Assembly: GCA_004764695.1 (NCBI GenBank)
Contig: SMSO01000034.1
Coordinates: 1,653,501-1,717,500 of the forward strand
Length of the DNA: 64,000 nt
Source: Schizochytrium sp. TIO01
Taxonomy: Eukaryota; Sar; Bigyra; Thraustochytrida; Thraustochytriidae
Direction: 5' to 3'
Shown: piece by piece, positions 29,701 to 39,388 of the stretch
Layout of the letters: every line of letters begins with the position of its first letter
Position numbering within the stretch: position 1 is the stretch's first letter
Translations under genes and position numbers: made by a program
Notes under the pieces: generated by a model
The model's database searches: none
The model's input: the letters and a program-made list of their open reading frames with translations, nothing else
Told to the model about the DNA's origin: nothing

Positions 29701-32700
29701 ACGCTTGGCGGTTGAAGCTTTTTCACGGCAGCTGTCACAACCGAACCATGAGGAATATGGGGCTTTTCTTCTTGAGATACCGGCGGCGTGGCCTTGTTTT
29801 GAGAAGCCTTTGCTAGCTCATCTTCCTTGACCGCTCGATCTCGCATAATCTTGATCTTTCGAGCTGTCTCGGGCGCGCTAAGCTTACATTTAAGTTCATA
29901 GATAAGATCGCCTTCGCCAAGAACCTCATCTCCCGAATATACACTGCCTGTTTCTGCAGTGTCTGCTTGCTGAGCAACTTTTGAGCCTAATTTAGGTTTA
30001 ACAGGATGAGACCCCTGTTCAGATTCTGCTGATGAAGCATCAAGGTCGCTGCTCTCTAAGGATCTCGTTGAAGTGGTCTGCTCGTCGCGAGGAGTCTCAC
30101 GTATAGTTGCGCGAGAAGGTTTTGCCGCTATCTCTTCTTCCTCTTCCTTGTTGTCATCATCTTCATCATCGTCATCATCTTCATCATCTTCATCATCGTC
30201 ATCTCCATCATCAGTGTAATATTCGTAGGTTTCGCCATCAATATCAACTTCGCGGCCTGGTTTAGCTTGCACTGCAAGAAGCTGACGCAGTGCATTCAAT
30301 TCTTCAAACAAACGTTCTTGCATTGCAACATGCTCAGATTGCTGTGCATCAAGGCGTTGCTCGAGATGAACACAGCGATTTTCCAGTAACTTCTTTTCAT
30401 TCAAAGCCTCCTTACGGAATCGTTGAAGCTCTTTCTTTGATGCTTGTAAAGCCGAATTCGAGATGTCAGTGGATACACTTGATGATTCCTCGTAATACTT
30501 CTCTCGGTGACGCTGCCGCCCTCTCTGTTCTTCTGCACTGGGTACGACAAAATCAAGATCTTTTCCAGCTTCTTTGTGGTGCTGGGTCTGCTTGTAATGA
30601 TAGTCCATGGTAGATTCAGAATCCTCGGAAGTCTGATGCGAAGGGTCGCGATTTGCTTGACGCTTGGAGCTATGATGATTGAAAAATTCTTCGTCATCCT
30701 CCTGACCAGACCACTGCGTCTTATACGATTCTTCCTTTTCAATCTTCCCCATACGGCTTGTCTTCTTGGACGACTTGGCAGCAATTGCTTCGGCAAGTTG
30801 CTCTTTATGTAATGCTACTCGAGCCTTCATGCTTGATACAGCACTTAATATTTCGTCTGCTTCTTCCTTGACAGAAAGTGTGTCGATGCTAGGAAGGGAT
30901 GCAAGCTCTGCAGGTATCTTCGGCTGAAGTGGACGCCGAAAAGAAGGCTGCTTGACATTACGCTCCTTGTGCAAAGCCATACGAGTTTTCATACTTGACA
31001 TTGCGCTAAGCATTTCTTCTGGTCTCATTTTCTTCTCAATAGTCGAGTGCAGCGAGGGCGTTTCAGCTTGTTCATTGTTTTCTCTAGGCACTTTCTTCTG
31101 TTTAGAGGAAGGCGCACTGCCGCCAAAAGCTATTTGCTTGCGGATGGACTTCTCATGGTCTTCGGGATCACCATAGTAGGGATGAGACTGCCGACCAAGA
31201 GGCACCATCTCGTCAGGCACAATGACATCTCCCATTCCGACTTCAATCTCAAACACCTCATCGTCATCCGAAACAATGTTTGTGTCCCTCTTTTCTTTGA
31301 AGGGTGCCACATTCCTCGGAAGAACTCGCTCCTCTGCTTTGCCTCTACCGTTTCCACTATTGGTACTGCTGTAGCTCTTAGCGCTGAGTTGACGCCGAGG
31401 TTTCGAAGGTTGGCTCATTGTTCCAGGGTCTTCCATTGGTTCAAAATGTGAGTGTTTGAAAGGTTTCCCATTCTGCTGGGAGGAGGCAATGCGCTGGCTT
31501 TCTGAGACACGGCTCATGCGCGAAGCAGCTGCCGCCGCCGCAGCAGCAGCTACTGTAATCGGCTTCTCTTCATGCGACGGGGGGCTAGGGGACTTGTGAG
31601 TTTTCCTTTTGCTGCTAGCAGGCTTCTTCACAGGCTTCTCCATTTCCTGTTCACCAAAAGGTTGGAACTCGTAATCCTCTTCTTCGTCAATGCCATCGTC
31701 AATGATGCTATCATCATCAGACCTGCTATGCTGTTCTCCTTCTACACTGTCATGATCTAGGTCATCGTCCTCATCACTACTACTCTCTCCATCTTGTCGT
31801 GGAAATGAAAGTGCATCGGCATGCACAACATCAAGGTCTACCATAATCTGATCAGAGTTGTCACTATCCTGATTTGAGTCTTCATCAGAATGAATCGAAG
31901 TACTATCCTCTTCCTGCTCGCTATCGCTGCTATCTGCAGGAAATCCAAGATGGTCTTTAGGGGATGACTTCGATGCGACGTTTTTCTTCCCCCGAGGCAA
32001 ATAGCTTTCATCAGTATCCATATCGAAGTCTTCTGCGGAGTTGTAAGATCCGGAATCTTCTTCTTCAGAGTCAACACCATCTCTTGGGAATCCATAAGCT
32101 TCCTTTTCAGCTTTCTTCACTGCAAAGTGATCATCGTGGCTATCCGGATCTGAAGACAGCCCTGAGTCTTCACTATCATACTGATCATAGTCGTGTTTGC
32201 GATAGGAGTTCCTGGGAAAAGGGGGTATAGCATCAGAGGAGTCATCCTCCTGATCACTCTCGTTACTGTTAACTCCACTATAACTACCATGAGATGAGAC
32301 ACTTCCTCGGTGCCGAGCATGCCATAAGCGAGATTTGGTGGCAATTTCTTCACAAGAGGTTGCAGAGGCTCGCTCCATGGCATCCATTTGCAAATCATGC
32401 GAGAGTTTACGAACCTGCCTCTCCTTTGACATAAGATTCAAGTAAGCCAGATCGTCATCATGGTCGGCTGGGATTTCAAAGTCATCAGGGTAATCGTCAA
32501 AGTTGTCACTAGGACGAGGCCCTAGAGATCTCGACGAGTGGCCGGAGGACTTTTTGGATCTTAAAGCACTACGCGAGTCACGTTTGTACCTGAGCTCATC
32601 GAGGGTAGGACCTTTCTCGAGCGAGGGCTTACCACAGAGGCGCCTTGCAAGAGATGATGTGGATTCTGCATCCTGAAAAGCAAGTTTCCGCCGCTGAACG

Positions 32701-33302
32701 ATGCCAGCATCCACGATGGAGGCCGTGTCCTTTTCCCCAAGACTGCTGCGTGCATCGGGTTTGCGTGGAGGAATTTTAATTTCATTCTTCTTGCTTTGTT
32801 GCTGGGGTTGTATTATATTCTGAATACCCATGAACATCGCCGGTGGCGGTGGTGTTCGACTCGTTCGACGGTGAGATCCACTCGGCTCAAGAGATGAAAG
32901 TTTGCCAGTAGATTTGGTCGAAGAACTACTCGCGGCGCGCTTGAGACCACCGTTCATAGTCGATCGAGCTCTGGGCGAAGGTGAAGATGACGCCTGCGAA
33001 GGTGAAGTTGAGTGTCCGGATGTGGGTCTGTGCTTAAGGTTCTTGTGCAGGTTCTTACGGTTATCTGTAGCGCCTCGAGATGTCTTCCTCCGTGCCGCAA
33101 AAGCGTCTAAATCATAGTCATCTACAGCAAATCCGGCATTCGTATCTTCTTCATCCTCAGAGCCCGAGTCAAAAACAACACCGTGGACAATACCTTCACG
33201 GAGGGCTTGCTGTTCGTCAGAGTCGTATTGCAAGAACCTTTCGGAGGACGTCGTGGATCTTGGCCCACGAGGATCAACTCGTCTGGAGCCGTAGCTTGTC
33301 AT
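26724..33302 (-). CDS. Giant acidic Ser-rich repeat protein with C-terminal ankyrin repeats
   Basis: A single uninterrupted 2192-codon frame. Most of it is low-complexity and disordered: Asp/Glu/Ser runs, Lys patches and two poly-Ala tracts. It contains three families of internal repeats, described in separate entries (four Phe-Pro acidic units, two 20-residue helical units, and a cluster of Leu-Pro-Ser-Lys-Leu motifs). A coiled-coil stretch lies near residues 955-1010 (about 30275-30440). Near residues 1950-2025 are two ankyrin-like repeats (SIWLAAKRGDLRMVKKFI and SGHTPLYWASAMNQAKVVEF), separated by an insert. The C-terminus is very basic (KDAAKNVASKMKRNK). The acidic, Ser-rich middle is rich in casein-kinase-II-like sites. 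A nuclear or phosphorylated scaffold role is likely but unproven. No named orthologue is recognised. Confidence 0.85.
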   Translation of the reverse strand: MTSYGSRRVDPRGPRSTTSSERFLQYDSDEQQALREGIVHGVVFDSGSEDEEDTNAGFAVDDYDLDAFAARRKTSRGATDNRKNLHKNLKHRPTSGHSTSPSQASSSPSPRARSTMNGGLKRAASSSSTKSTGKLSSLEPSGSHRRTSRTPPPPAMFMGIQNIIQPQQQSKKNEIKIPPRKPDARSSLGEKDTASIVDAGIVQRRKLAFQDAESTSSLARRLCGKPSLEKGPTLDELRYKRDSRSALRSKKSSGHSSRSLGPRPSDNFDDYPDDFEIPADHDDDLAYLNLMSKERQVRKLSHDLQMDAMERASATSCEEIATKSRLWHARHRGSVSSHGSYSGVNSNESDQEDDSSDAIPPFPRNSYRKHDYDQYDSEDSGLSSDPDSHDDHFAVKKAEKEAYGFPRDGVDSEEEDSGSYNSAEDFDMDTDESYLPRGKKNVASKSSPKDHLGFPADSSDSEQEEDSTSIHSDEDSNQDSDNSDQIMVDLDVVHADALSFPRQDGESSSDEDDDLDHDSVEGEQHSRSDDDSIIDDGIDEEEDYEFQPFGEQEMEKPVKKPASSKRKTHKSPSPPSHEEKPITVAAAAAAAAASRMSRVSESQRIASSQQNGKPFKHSHFEPMEDPGTMSQPSKPRRQLSAKSYSSTNSGNGRGKAEERVLPRNVAPFKEKRDTNIVSDDDEVFEIEVGMGDVIVPDEMVPLGRQSHPYYGDPEDHEKSIRKQIAFGGSAPSSKQKKVPRENNEQAETPSLHSTIEKKMRPEEMLSAMSSMKTRMALHKERNVKQPSFRRPLQPKIPAELASLPSIDTLSVKEEADEILSAVSSMKARVALHKEQLAEAIAAKSSKKTSRMGKIEKEESYKTQWSGQEDDEEFFNHHSSKRQANRDPSHQTSEDSESTMDYHYKQTQHHKEAGKDLDFVVPSAEEQRGRQRHREKYYEESSSVSTDISNSALQASKKELQRFRKEALNEKKLLENRCVHLEQRLDAQQSEHVAMQERLFEELNALRQLLAVQAKPGREVDIDGETYEYYTDDGDDDDEDDEDDDDDEDDDNKEEEEEIAAKPSRATIRETPRDEQTTSTRSLESSDLDASSAESEQGSHPVKPKLGSKVAQQADTAETGSVYSGDEVLGEGDLIYELKCKLSAPETARKIKIMRDRAVKEDELAKASQNKATPPVSQEEKPHIPHGSVVTAAVKKLQPPSVSEARRAGKKQPVTGKAPPQSKAAPSRAPAKPLVPYGRHNESSEEEDSSSDEEENNEVAGDAEEQNDANSEIEDDESDLIDESQDEDSALSSGEEEVSGSEYEVVHDEEEEVDEEDSESNASESEVDEVESPKITKRLSRSPVGRSSVSPSKANKAQIKTHGERPKDEGLTSENAAEESDASSESEEDEDNKSSLSASESESEDERQEEATELQAKQENIATDAPIPHAKADTQGESDSESESSSESDSESELDPKDSPPKSTSVNHESSGKPVSQLPSKMVSQSTKDKSDSNEESSEAESDISNASEDKGAKPGLRLPSQLPSKLPSALPTKSKVEEDENDAHSSSDSDSSEEDSDDDSSDAKKPQKRLPSKLGAALLSQQKKMNTGDHSDIEESGSSAEDSSESEDDPAPQRRLPSQFAAAAAAAAAASKGKESAAGVQKSKLPSKLNSAISAKAGQANASSGRNPPGVKFGVALPGMSSKSLPTKLGPKDDTSSVTSDSDHGKSASKKSSGKSSRKTHRRYSDDSDSSHSSDDSSQSSSSSGHHRPSRHRRSSSSSHSSSSSSSGYSDSGDEDVHKHKSKAAGGDDKKSKSSSRRRHDSSSSELSGDESSNSGKDAKKGRNHSGHGGRHGHSDDDNSDDDRRRKGHRNGSSSDDDSDDENAKRKHTKRARGPSIAQYGKSSLWKEFKKRGKSEDISIRSPEWKVDEDGVESWDETCLYRSPDRYVEVIDVDMKPSPENNGLDEWMTPDYDSIWLAAKRGDLRMVKKFIMKNQPFDKIDDRGVDKDMDETWLGKLMLSASKATSGHTPLYWASAMNQAKVVEFLLRKGVKKEGKESYDITTSFEIQEALAKAGFKGTKSVEMDEMTEEEQEKYKKVQERRKEMSRTHDSKPEPKKAGATPRAGTTAKPPTGAAAKGRPTANRTMSAGSNSSANSSGRGRKAGFLDKFRRKNSSTQQVSHVGGGYGSSKPGLVTKMKDAAKNVASKMKRNK
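28236..28885 (-). repeat. Cluster of LPSKL-type short motifs within the ankyrin protein
   Basis: Within about 215 residues the motif Leu-Pro-Ser/Thr-Lys/Gln-Leu/Met/Phe occurs at least eight times: QLPSKM, RLPSQL, LPSKL, LPTK, RLPSKL, RLPSQF, KLPSKL and SLPTKL. Acidic, Ser-rich linkers separate them. The regular recurrence between diverged linkers suggests a multivalent docking motif. Confidence 0.75.
30800..31022 (-). repeat. Two copies of a 20-residue amphipathic helix unit in the ankyrin protein
   Basis: EEMLSAMSSMKTRMALHKER and DEILSAVSSMKARVALHKEQ lie about 55 residues apart and differ only conservatively. They are predicted helical and look like a duplicated interaction helix. Confidence 0.75.
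31795..32220 (-). repeat. Four Phe-Pro acidic repeat units in the ankyrin protein
   Basis: PPFPRNS, YGFPRDGVDSEEED, LGFPADSSDSEQEED and LSFPRQDGESSSDEDDD recur about every 41-50 residues. Each is a hydrophobic-Phe-Pro anchor followed by an acidic, Ser-rich run. Confidence 0.75.
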
Positions 33303-34473
33303 TTAGAGCAAGCCTTAAATCTCCCCACAAGTAAATTAAACTGTACAAGAATATTGTCGTGTCAAAGACGTTTTCTGAATTCAACCTTGTGGAGAAACCT
33401 TTTAAAGCACACTAGGTTTGCGTGTTTCCTTGAGCTGTTCGATCTGAGTATCAGAAGACAGTGTAGTTGTACCAACTGAGTTAGACTACAGACAGAATCA
33501 GTTAATCTAATCAACCAAGCAGCCTGACCTGAGCAGAGTTTACGCCAGCTAGAGCAAGTCCAGTGATTTGGATCAATATTTACTAATTTCCCTCGTGCTC
33601 AGTCGCGCAGCTCGAGCAGACGAGGTGGGTCTGTCTGCTCACGAGCGGGTCTGCTGTCCTTCAGGCTTTTCTGTGTGGATTCCCAATCTTCACTTGCACC
33701 TCCAATATCCTTCTTGTCATGCTCTATACTCTACTTGTATGTGTCTATAGTCTACTGTATGAACTCAAAAAGCCCTTTCTGTGACTCCTCTTCCAACTTG
33801 CACAAAGCACACGCGACGGGATCCAGCCGGCGCGGAGGCCCCTAAGAGTCACTTATATTTCGCTAAGAGCGTAGCGCGCAGTGGCGGGCGAGCGAGCGAT
33901 CGCGTATCGGAGTTGGTTTCATGGATCTGTGTGGTTTCACGCCCCAGCGAGACGAGCTTGAGTTTATGTAGAATAAAAATGGCTCATGACTAAGGAGCTA
34001 AATCTAGGGGATGCTAGAAGTTCTTTGTCAGGCATTGGAAATTGAGCGAGGGTGCCAGGCGTTACTCAAGCTTCTTCACAGCAAGTACTTAGGTTTTGCC
34101 TTGCCGTGAAATGAAAGACGGTCACTTCCATGCACACAACACACCTGAGCAATGTGTACGTACTGCTGCTAGACTACCTAGGCGCTTTCTACTTGTGTAG
34201 AAACCTTTTCTATGGAAATGCTTGCTAGGCAGTTATTTCCAGGTAGGCAGGCGAAGAACCTTGAGTCGAATGGTACGTAATCTGAGACCTTGGGACATTT
34301 GCTCTCTCACGAGTCAGAGGTAATAGCAAGTTGAAATCTAAATAAAAACCCAAGCAAAATGATTATTCGTTGGGACATTTGTTGCATGCACATTCATTCA
34401 CCACATTCATGCTCTTATAGATTTATTGATTCAGGCTGCGATGGGAAACAGCTCCAGCACTTTGATGCCAAGG

Positions 34474-34513
<40 letters not shown>

Positions 34514-35298
34514 TGATTGTTGTTCTGGGCCGGCCCACAGGTAATACAGTTTTCTTCAATACCATTCACTGCCCATGTACGCTCTTCATGCAGCTTAGAG
34601 AGGCCATGAAAAGAAGAAGTCTCGTTGAAACTTAGGGTAGTAGGTAACTTTGCTCGAACTAAGCCAACAACTACTAGAAACAAAATTCGTTTTTGTAAAC
34701 GCGAATAGGACAGATATAGAAAACGACAACAAGTGGAAATCTGCTACTAGTCGTGTGTCATCAACATGTCTCGACCAGAATACCCAGGCATCACTCACTT
34801 CGTGATCGCTATGTCTTGCCGCAACAACGAATTCGACAAGAGTCAGCACATTGGTCAGCACAACCCATTCGACGGCGAACCTCATGTGACACCAACTAAG
34901 GGTCGCTAATATGTGTACATAGTAGTGGTGCTCTTTTTGAAAAGTCCATTCGACGGCGAACCCTTCCAGTCCTTTATATGTAGCTGGACGGTGAACCTGA
35001 CCTATGAGTTGACAGCACGGAAAGGAGGGGCCGACTGGTTGGCTGGTTGGAGGTCTCGAGGAGGACCACCCAGAGCCCGAGCGCACTGCAGAACTGCGGT
35101 GGCGAGGGAGCTTGAGGCAGAATCAAGAGCAGAAGTTTCACGGAAGGAACTTCTGACGCTCTTTAAAGTCCTTTGGGGCTAAGTTCATCAATTTGTGGCT
35201 TGGTTGGTTTTCCAGGTCCGGTTTTGCGTCGTGGTTTTAGATCTTGAATTCAGGTATATCGCTGTCTTTAGAAGGTCCACGCTCAGCGATTGAGAAAG
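33303..35298. other. 2 kb divergent intergenic region, ankyrin gene / MRT4
   Basis: No credible gene. Holds both promoters and the (GAT)n array at 34474-34512. The phrase CATTCGACGGCGAACC occurs twice (about 34866 and 34947), a short direct repeat. Confidence 0.5.
34474..34512. repeat. (GAT)13 trinucleotide microsatellite
   Basis: Perfect run of about 13 GAT units, directly visible. Confidence 0.9.
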
Positions 35299-36015
35299 AT
35301 GCCCAAGTCCAAGCGTGCACGTGTTGTGCATTTGACCAAGACAGAATCGCGTGGTCGTGCTCGCAAATCTGAGCTCATTGATGCTGTTCAGCAATGCTGC
35401 GACCAATACAAGTCCATCTACCTCTTCGCTTGCGCTAACATGCGCTCTGACCCGCTTAAGCAGCTCCGCATGGAGATGAAGGACTCTCGTTTCCTTTACG
35501 GCCGCAACAAAGTTATGCGGCTAGCTCTCGGAAAGTCAAAGTCTGAGGCCTACATTCCGGGCATTGAGGAACTCTCGGAGCAGCTTAAGGGCGAGACTGG
35601 TCTGCTCTTTACAAACGCCAAGCCTGCAGATGTGGAGGCCAAGCTCGGCGAGTTCACCGAGCTTGACTTTGCTCGTGCAGGATTCAAGGCCACTCGGGAC
35701 GTGGAGGTCAAGGCTGGACCCATCACTGGCGAGCCCTCGTCTTCGTACGAGCCGCTCCGCAAGCTCCTGCTTCCTGTGAAACTTAACAAGGGCGTCATCG
35801 AGCTCGAGAACGACCACCGCATCTGCCGCAAGGGCGAAGTGCTCACTCCCGAGCAAGCCCAGTCTCTCAAATTTTTCAACATTAAACTCGCCGAGTTCCG
35901 CGTCAAGCTTCTCTTTCGCTTCCGCGACGGCGACCTTACGAAGCTTGCCGATGCCGACATGGACGACAACGAGGAAGACGATGATGACGAGGAGCTCGAG
36001 GACGACGACTTCTAA
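35299..36015 (+). CDS. MRT4: Mrt4 ribosome assembly factor (P0-like, 60S biogenesis)
   Basis: A 238-residue orthologue of Mrt4/MRTO4, the nucleolar paralogue of ribosomal stalk protein P0 that holds the P0 site on pre-60S particles. The start MPKSKRARVVHLTKTESRGR is nearly the textbook Mrt4 N-terminus, which fixes the ATG at 35299 rather than the TTG three codons upstream. The rRNA-binding L10/P0 fold follows (CANMRSDPLKQLRMEMKDSR, then FYGRNKV-like FLYGRNKVMRLALG), then GLLFTN and the Mrt4-type C-terminal half (FNIKLAEFRVKLLFRF). It ends in a short acidic tail (DDNEEDDDDEELEDDDF), as in yeast and human. Codon use is noticeably C-rich at third positions, fitting a well-expressed gene. No intron. 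Confidence 0.95.
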   Translation: MPKSKRARVVHLTKTESRGRARKSELIDAVQQCCDQYKSIYLFACANMRSDPLKQLRMEMKDSRFLYGRNKVMRLALGKSKSEAYIPGIEELSEQLKGETGLLFTNAKPADVEAKLGEFTELDFARAGFKATRDVEVKAGPITGEPSSSYEPLRKLLLPVKLNKGVIELENDHRICRKGEVLTPEQAQSLKFFNIKLAEFRVKLLFRFRDGDLTKLADADMDDNEEDDDDEELEDDDF

Positions 36016-36832
36016 ACCCAAACCCAACCTACATATACACGAAATACTACTTTCTTTCTGGGCCTTACGGCTGGGCCCTTCATGGATTAATCTTTATCAT
36101 CTTCAGGGAATGATGGGCCGTGATTGATGGACCAGAAATAAAAACGATTAAGCAAACAACCTCCTTTACATAGAAATAAGTTTTGATGCGGTGTAGTTTC
36201 TCCTTTATACATATGTCCCCCTTTCTCCATCTTCCCTTTATTGAATTTGCAATGGTACTAGCGTTGACTTTTTTGTTTCTGGCAGGGAAGTTATACGTCC
36301 TTCACGAAATGATTTCTCCCTAAAGGTATTGTGCTGTCCAATTGTGCTTTCGTAATGGTCTTGAGTTTTCTTGTGGCAATAGCCTTCTTTTTTCAATTGA
36401 GCACGGTCTGACAACTCAAAGAATATCAAACGATAATGTTGCTCATTGCTAAAGATCAAGTCGAATAGTCTTGTTAGAAACTGTCTCCAAAAGAAAACAT
36501 GTTTCGTTTCTGTGACTTGGGATCCAGGAAAGAATCAAAATAGATAAAAAATTTCTTGTTTCAGAGAAGGGGGAAGAGAAGCCAAGAAGGTAGGAGGTAC
36601 ACTGGGGTACACAGCTGGGTTGTATGGTCGATGTATAATACCTATAACGCTTCGAGATCATCATATGTTCGTGCGAGCATCTCTGACAAAGCCTTTGATG
36701 CAAAGAAAACGAAGCTGGCATTTAAAAAGAGACCTTCAGGTTAGGAATGGAAATGGCAAGTGAGCCTGGGATACTAACTTGCATGGCAAGTAAGCAGTTT
36801 ACGGTGGCCTATAAATGTTGAATGCCATATCA
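36016..36832. other. Convergent 3' interval, MRT4 / PH-like gene
   Basis: Contains an AATAAA at 36137-36142, 122 bases after the MRT4 stop, as a possible poly(A) signal. No coding frame is credible. Confidence 0.55.
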
Positions 36833-39388
36833 TTAGGCACGGAACTCAAGGCGCAGGCTTCGGATGTTTCTTTCATCATTATCTTCCGCAAGTTCGAGCG
36901 GTGAAGTCAGGTAAATGTGTTCAATGCATCTGGCATGTACCTGAACCCAAACCTCAGGTGAGCTTTGGTCGTCGCCTCCGCGAACACGGACCACACGATA
37001 AGCCGTTTCACTTTCAATTGTCACAAGTCCGTCAGGAGCTACAAAGATCTCGATAGGGCTTGCAACATGGGTTGTTGAAGGGCATAAAAGTGCTTCTGCA
37101 GGGCCAGTCAGTAAGCGATGGCATACAGAGTAGACATCACCCTCAATTACCGTTCGACTGGCAGCAAGAAGAAGTTCACGCGTCCAAAAGTCGATATGAG
37201 AATCATCAAGCAAAGTAACGTCCTCGCCAGCAAGTTGTCGGATTGTGTCGCTTACAATCCCACGTAGCTTCTGCATAAAAGATTCAGTCCGCTCCATACT
37301 GCCAAGGTCATAAGTTGCAGCATTCAGAAGAATGGCCTTTTCACGGCTGAGGTCCTTGAGAACTTGAGTTTGATCAGCCAACATATTGCGAGACTCACGG
37401 TTTGACTTGAGTGGGAGGACAAGTTGGCTTCGGGAGTTTGCTGCGCCAATCAATACATCTTGATAAGACTTGCGAGACTGAGTGGCAGCAAGGTCCTTCT
37501 GCAATTGTGATACCCGGCCCCGTTGGGTTCCATTCATCTCAAGAGAACGCAACTCAAAGCTAGCATTAAGACTTCTCACACTGCTGCATTTAGACGAAAC
37601 TGTGCGATTTCCATCTGACTTAAATGATGAAACAGATTCTGGAGTATCTACTGTTCCGTGAGGCCACTTGAACGGTAACTGACGGCCCGTGGTGCTGCTA
37701 TTGCTATTGTTTGCCTTGCTTCGATGCCGAGAATGCCTTGGCGTGTTTTGTCGCGAGTTGCTCTTGGAGCCCGAATTTTCTTGCTGGTGACGGTGGTAGC
37801 TGTGTTTTTGTGGTGTACGGTAGCGATGAATGCTTGAGTCACCAGAGTCATCCTTGGATTCTGCAGAATAATGGGTCTTACCCTCTTCCTCCTCATCCAT
37901 TTGGCGTTGGGCGAGATGGTCAAGCATACTTTCATGACAAAGCCTAAGCCCGAGCGCAAAGGTCGCGGCTAAGTCTGTGTTGAAGAATTCAAAGATCAGC
38001 GGATTACCGTCCGAAGTAAGGATAGCCACGATAGATTCCTCCCGGTTACGGCAAACTGCCTCGATATTTGTAGCAAGACGATTTCCTGAGCTGACTGAGC
38101 TTGCATCATGGTTCAGCAAAAGAGACATATCCTCGACGCCATGCAAAATAGCAGTCACCTCGCTAAGAGCGAAGCAGGAGATATTGCTGCTCCCACCTAC
38201 CTGCACCTGAGCGGAAGCCTCCATAGTGACAGCAAATGGGTTAGCGTTGCGCTCGAGTGTATCACGGTCCCGCTGATTAATCTGTCGGCAAAGGTCTGCA
38301 GCACCTGCCATAGTTTTTGACCAAAGCAGTTGACCAACCTCCATATCAAAGAGAAGAAATCGTGGGCCACAACCACGCTTCTTTGCAGAATGCTTCATGA
38401 CCATGCTTCCTTGCTGAATGACACGCAGTTGTTCCTGGACAGCCGTGGAATGTGCAATTTGGCGCATCATGCCAGCCCAGTCGCTGGTAGATCGGCTCAG
38501 ACATTGTGCATGGCCTTTCGTGGCTTGTAGTTGAGACTCGATCCACGCGAGCTGGCCGTGCATTCGAGCAATCTCGTCCTGGAGACCTTGGTGCTCATTC
38601 ACAAGAGAAGCATGCGCTTGTTGTAATACCTGGACATTGTCTCCGCTATCATCAAGGTCCTCAGAGGATGAAAATAAGGTCTCAGCTCCATCTGAGAGAT
38701 TATCCTCCGAATCGCTGCCATCAAATTCAATACTTTCCGAATTGAGCTCATCTGGAGATGCCATTGGACGTCGTGTGCGTGTGGACTCTGTAGAGCGTCG
38801 GCGGCCGCTTCCACCGCCAGAGCTGCCAAACGACTTTCGTAGTTGAGCCTCGATGCGTTCGAGCTGCGCACTGAGTCGGCGCTCGGTTCGGGACCGTTGA
38901 TCCAAAGCGCTCTCAATTAACTTCTTGGCCCCCAGCAAAGAGCTGTCAGATCCCTTACGGCGACGTGTCTGGGGTAGGGCTGACGGCGACAAGGCGTCAG
39001 GGCATCCTCCTGTTGACATGCGAAATGAGTTCGACGTGCGCTCTCCAATGCTACGTCTAGATCCACCATTCTTACCCACTGAAGGCGTTGTTGAGCGAGA
39101 TGATGCAGTAGAGTCCGAAATGATGGATGCCATGTTAAGGTCGAGAGGCTCAATATCCACATTTTTGGGTGTACGAGGTGACCGAATTGAAGAAGCATCA
39201 GAGGCTTTCCAGCCACCTGCTAAATTGCTGGATGGTTGCGACGCCTTGGTCCCGCTGCTAGGTCTACTTTCACTCTTGGGCGATTCGGGGAGCTCTGCCC
39301 AGATTTCCTGCAGAGAGGAGATGCTATCCTTGCGTCCATTATTGGATTGGCTGAGTAGTCTTCGGTTGGGATCCATCGTGGATGACAT
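36833..39388 (-). CDS. Coiled-coil and PH-like domain protein, otherwise unknown
   Basis: 851 residues from the ATG at 39388 (the frame begins at a TTG 8 codons earlier; a second ATG lies 4 codons in). The first 150 residues are Ser/Arg-rich and disordered. Coiled coils are likely at about 155-190 and 255-325. Residues about 335-490 look like a PH-like fold: GSMVMKHSAKKRGCGPRFLL is a typical PH first strand pair, followed by a Leu-Trp strand (GQLLWSK), ISCFALSEVTAILHG, and ending in the C-terminal helix LAATFALGLRLCHE. A basic, Ser/His-rich linker follows (about 530-570), then a conserved-looking helical and beta C-terminal region without a recognisable domain. It probably binds membranes or phosphoinositides. 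The PH call rests on pattern only. Confidence 0.6.
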   Translation of the reverse strand: MSSTMDPNRRLLSQSNNGRKDSISSLQEIWAELPESPKSESRPSSGTKASQPSSNLAGGWKASDASSIRSPRTPKNVDIEPLDLNMASIISDSTASSRSTTPSVGKNGGSRRSIGERTSNSFRMSTGGCPDALSPSALPQTRRRKGSDSSLLGAKKLIESALDQRSRTERRLSAQLERIEAQLRKSFGSSGGGSGRRRSTESTRTRRPMASPDELNSESIEFDGSDSEDNLSDGAETLFSSSEDLDDSGDNVQVLQQAHASLVNEHQGLQDEIARMHGQLAWIESQLQATKGHAQCLSRSTSDWAGMMRQIAHSTAVQEQLRVIQQGSMVMKHSAKKRGCGPRFLLFDMEVGQLLWSKTMAGAADLCRQINQRDRDTLERNANPFAVTMEASAQVQVGGSSNISCFALSEVTAILHGVEDMSLLLNHDASSVSSGNRLATNIEAVCRNREESIVAILTSDGNPLIFEFFNTDLAATFALGLRLCHESMLDHLAQRQMDEEEEGKTHYSAESKDDSGDSSIHRYRTPQKHSYHRHQQENSGSKSNSRQNTPRHSRHRSKANNSNSSTTGRQLPFKWPHGTVDTPESVSSFKSDGNRTVSSKCSSVRSLNASFELRSLEMNGTQRGRVSQLQKDLAATQSRKSYQDVLIGAANSRSQLVLPLKSNRESRNMLADQTQVLKDLSREKAILLNAATYDLGSMERTESFMQKLRGIVSDTIRQLAGEDVTLLDDSHIDFWTRELLLAASRTVIEGDVYSVCHRLLTGPAEALLCPSTTHVASPIEIFVAPDGLVTIESETAYRVVRVRGGDDQSSPEVWVQVHARCIEHIYLTSPLELAEDNDERNIRSLRLEFRA

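Noticed and set aside
35536-36027. 163-codon minus-strand frame over MRT4
   Set aside because: Same composition effect: antisense of a C-rich, acidic-tailed gene. No independent evidence.
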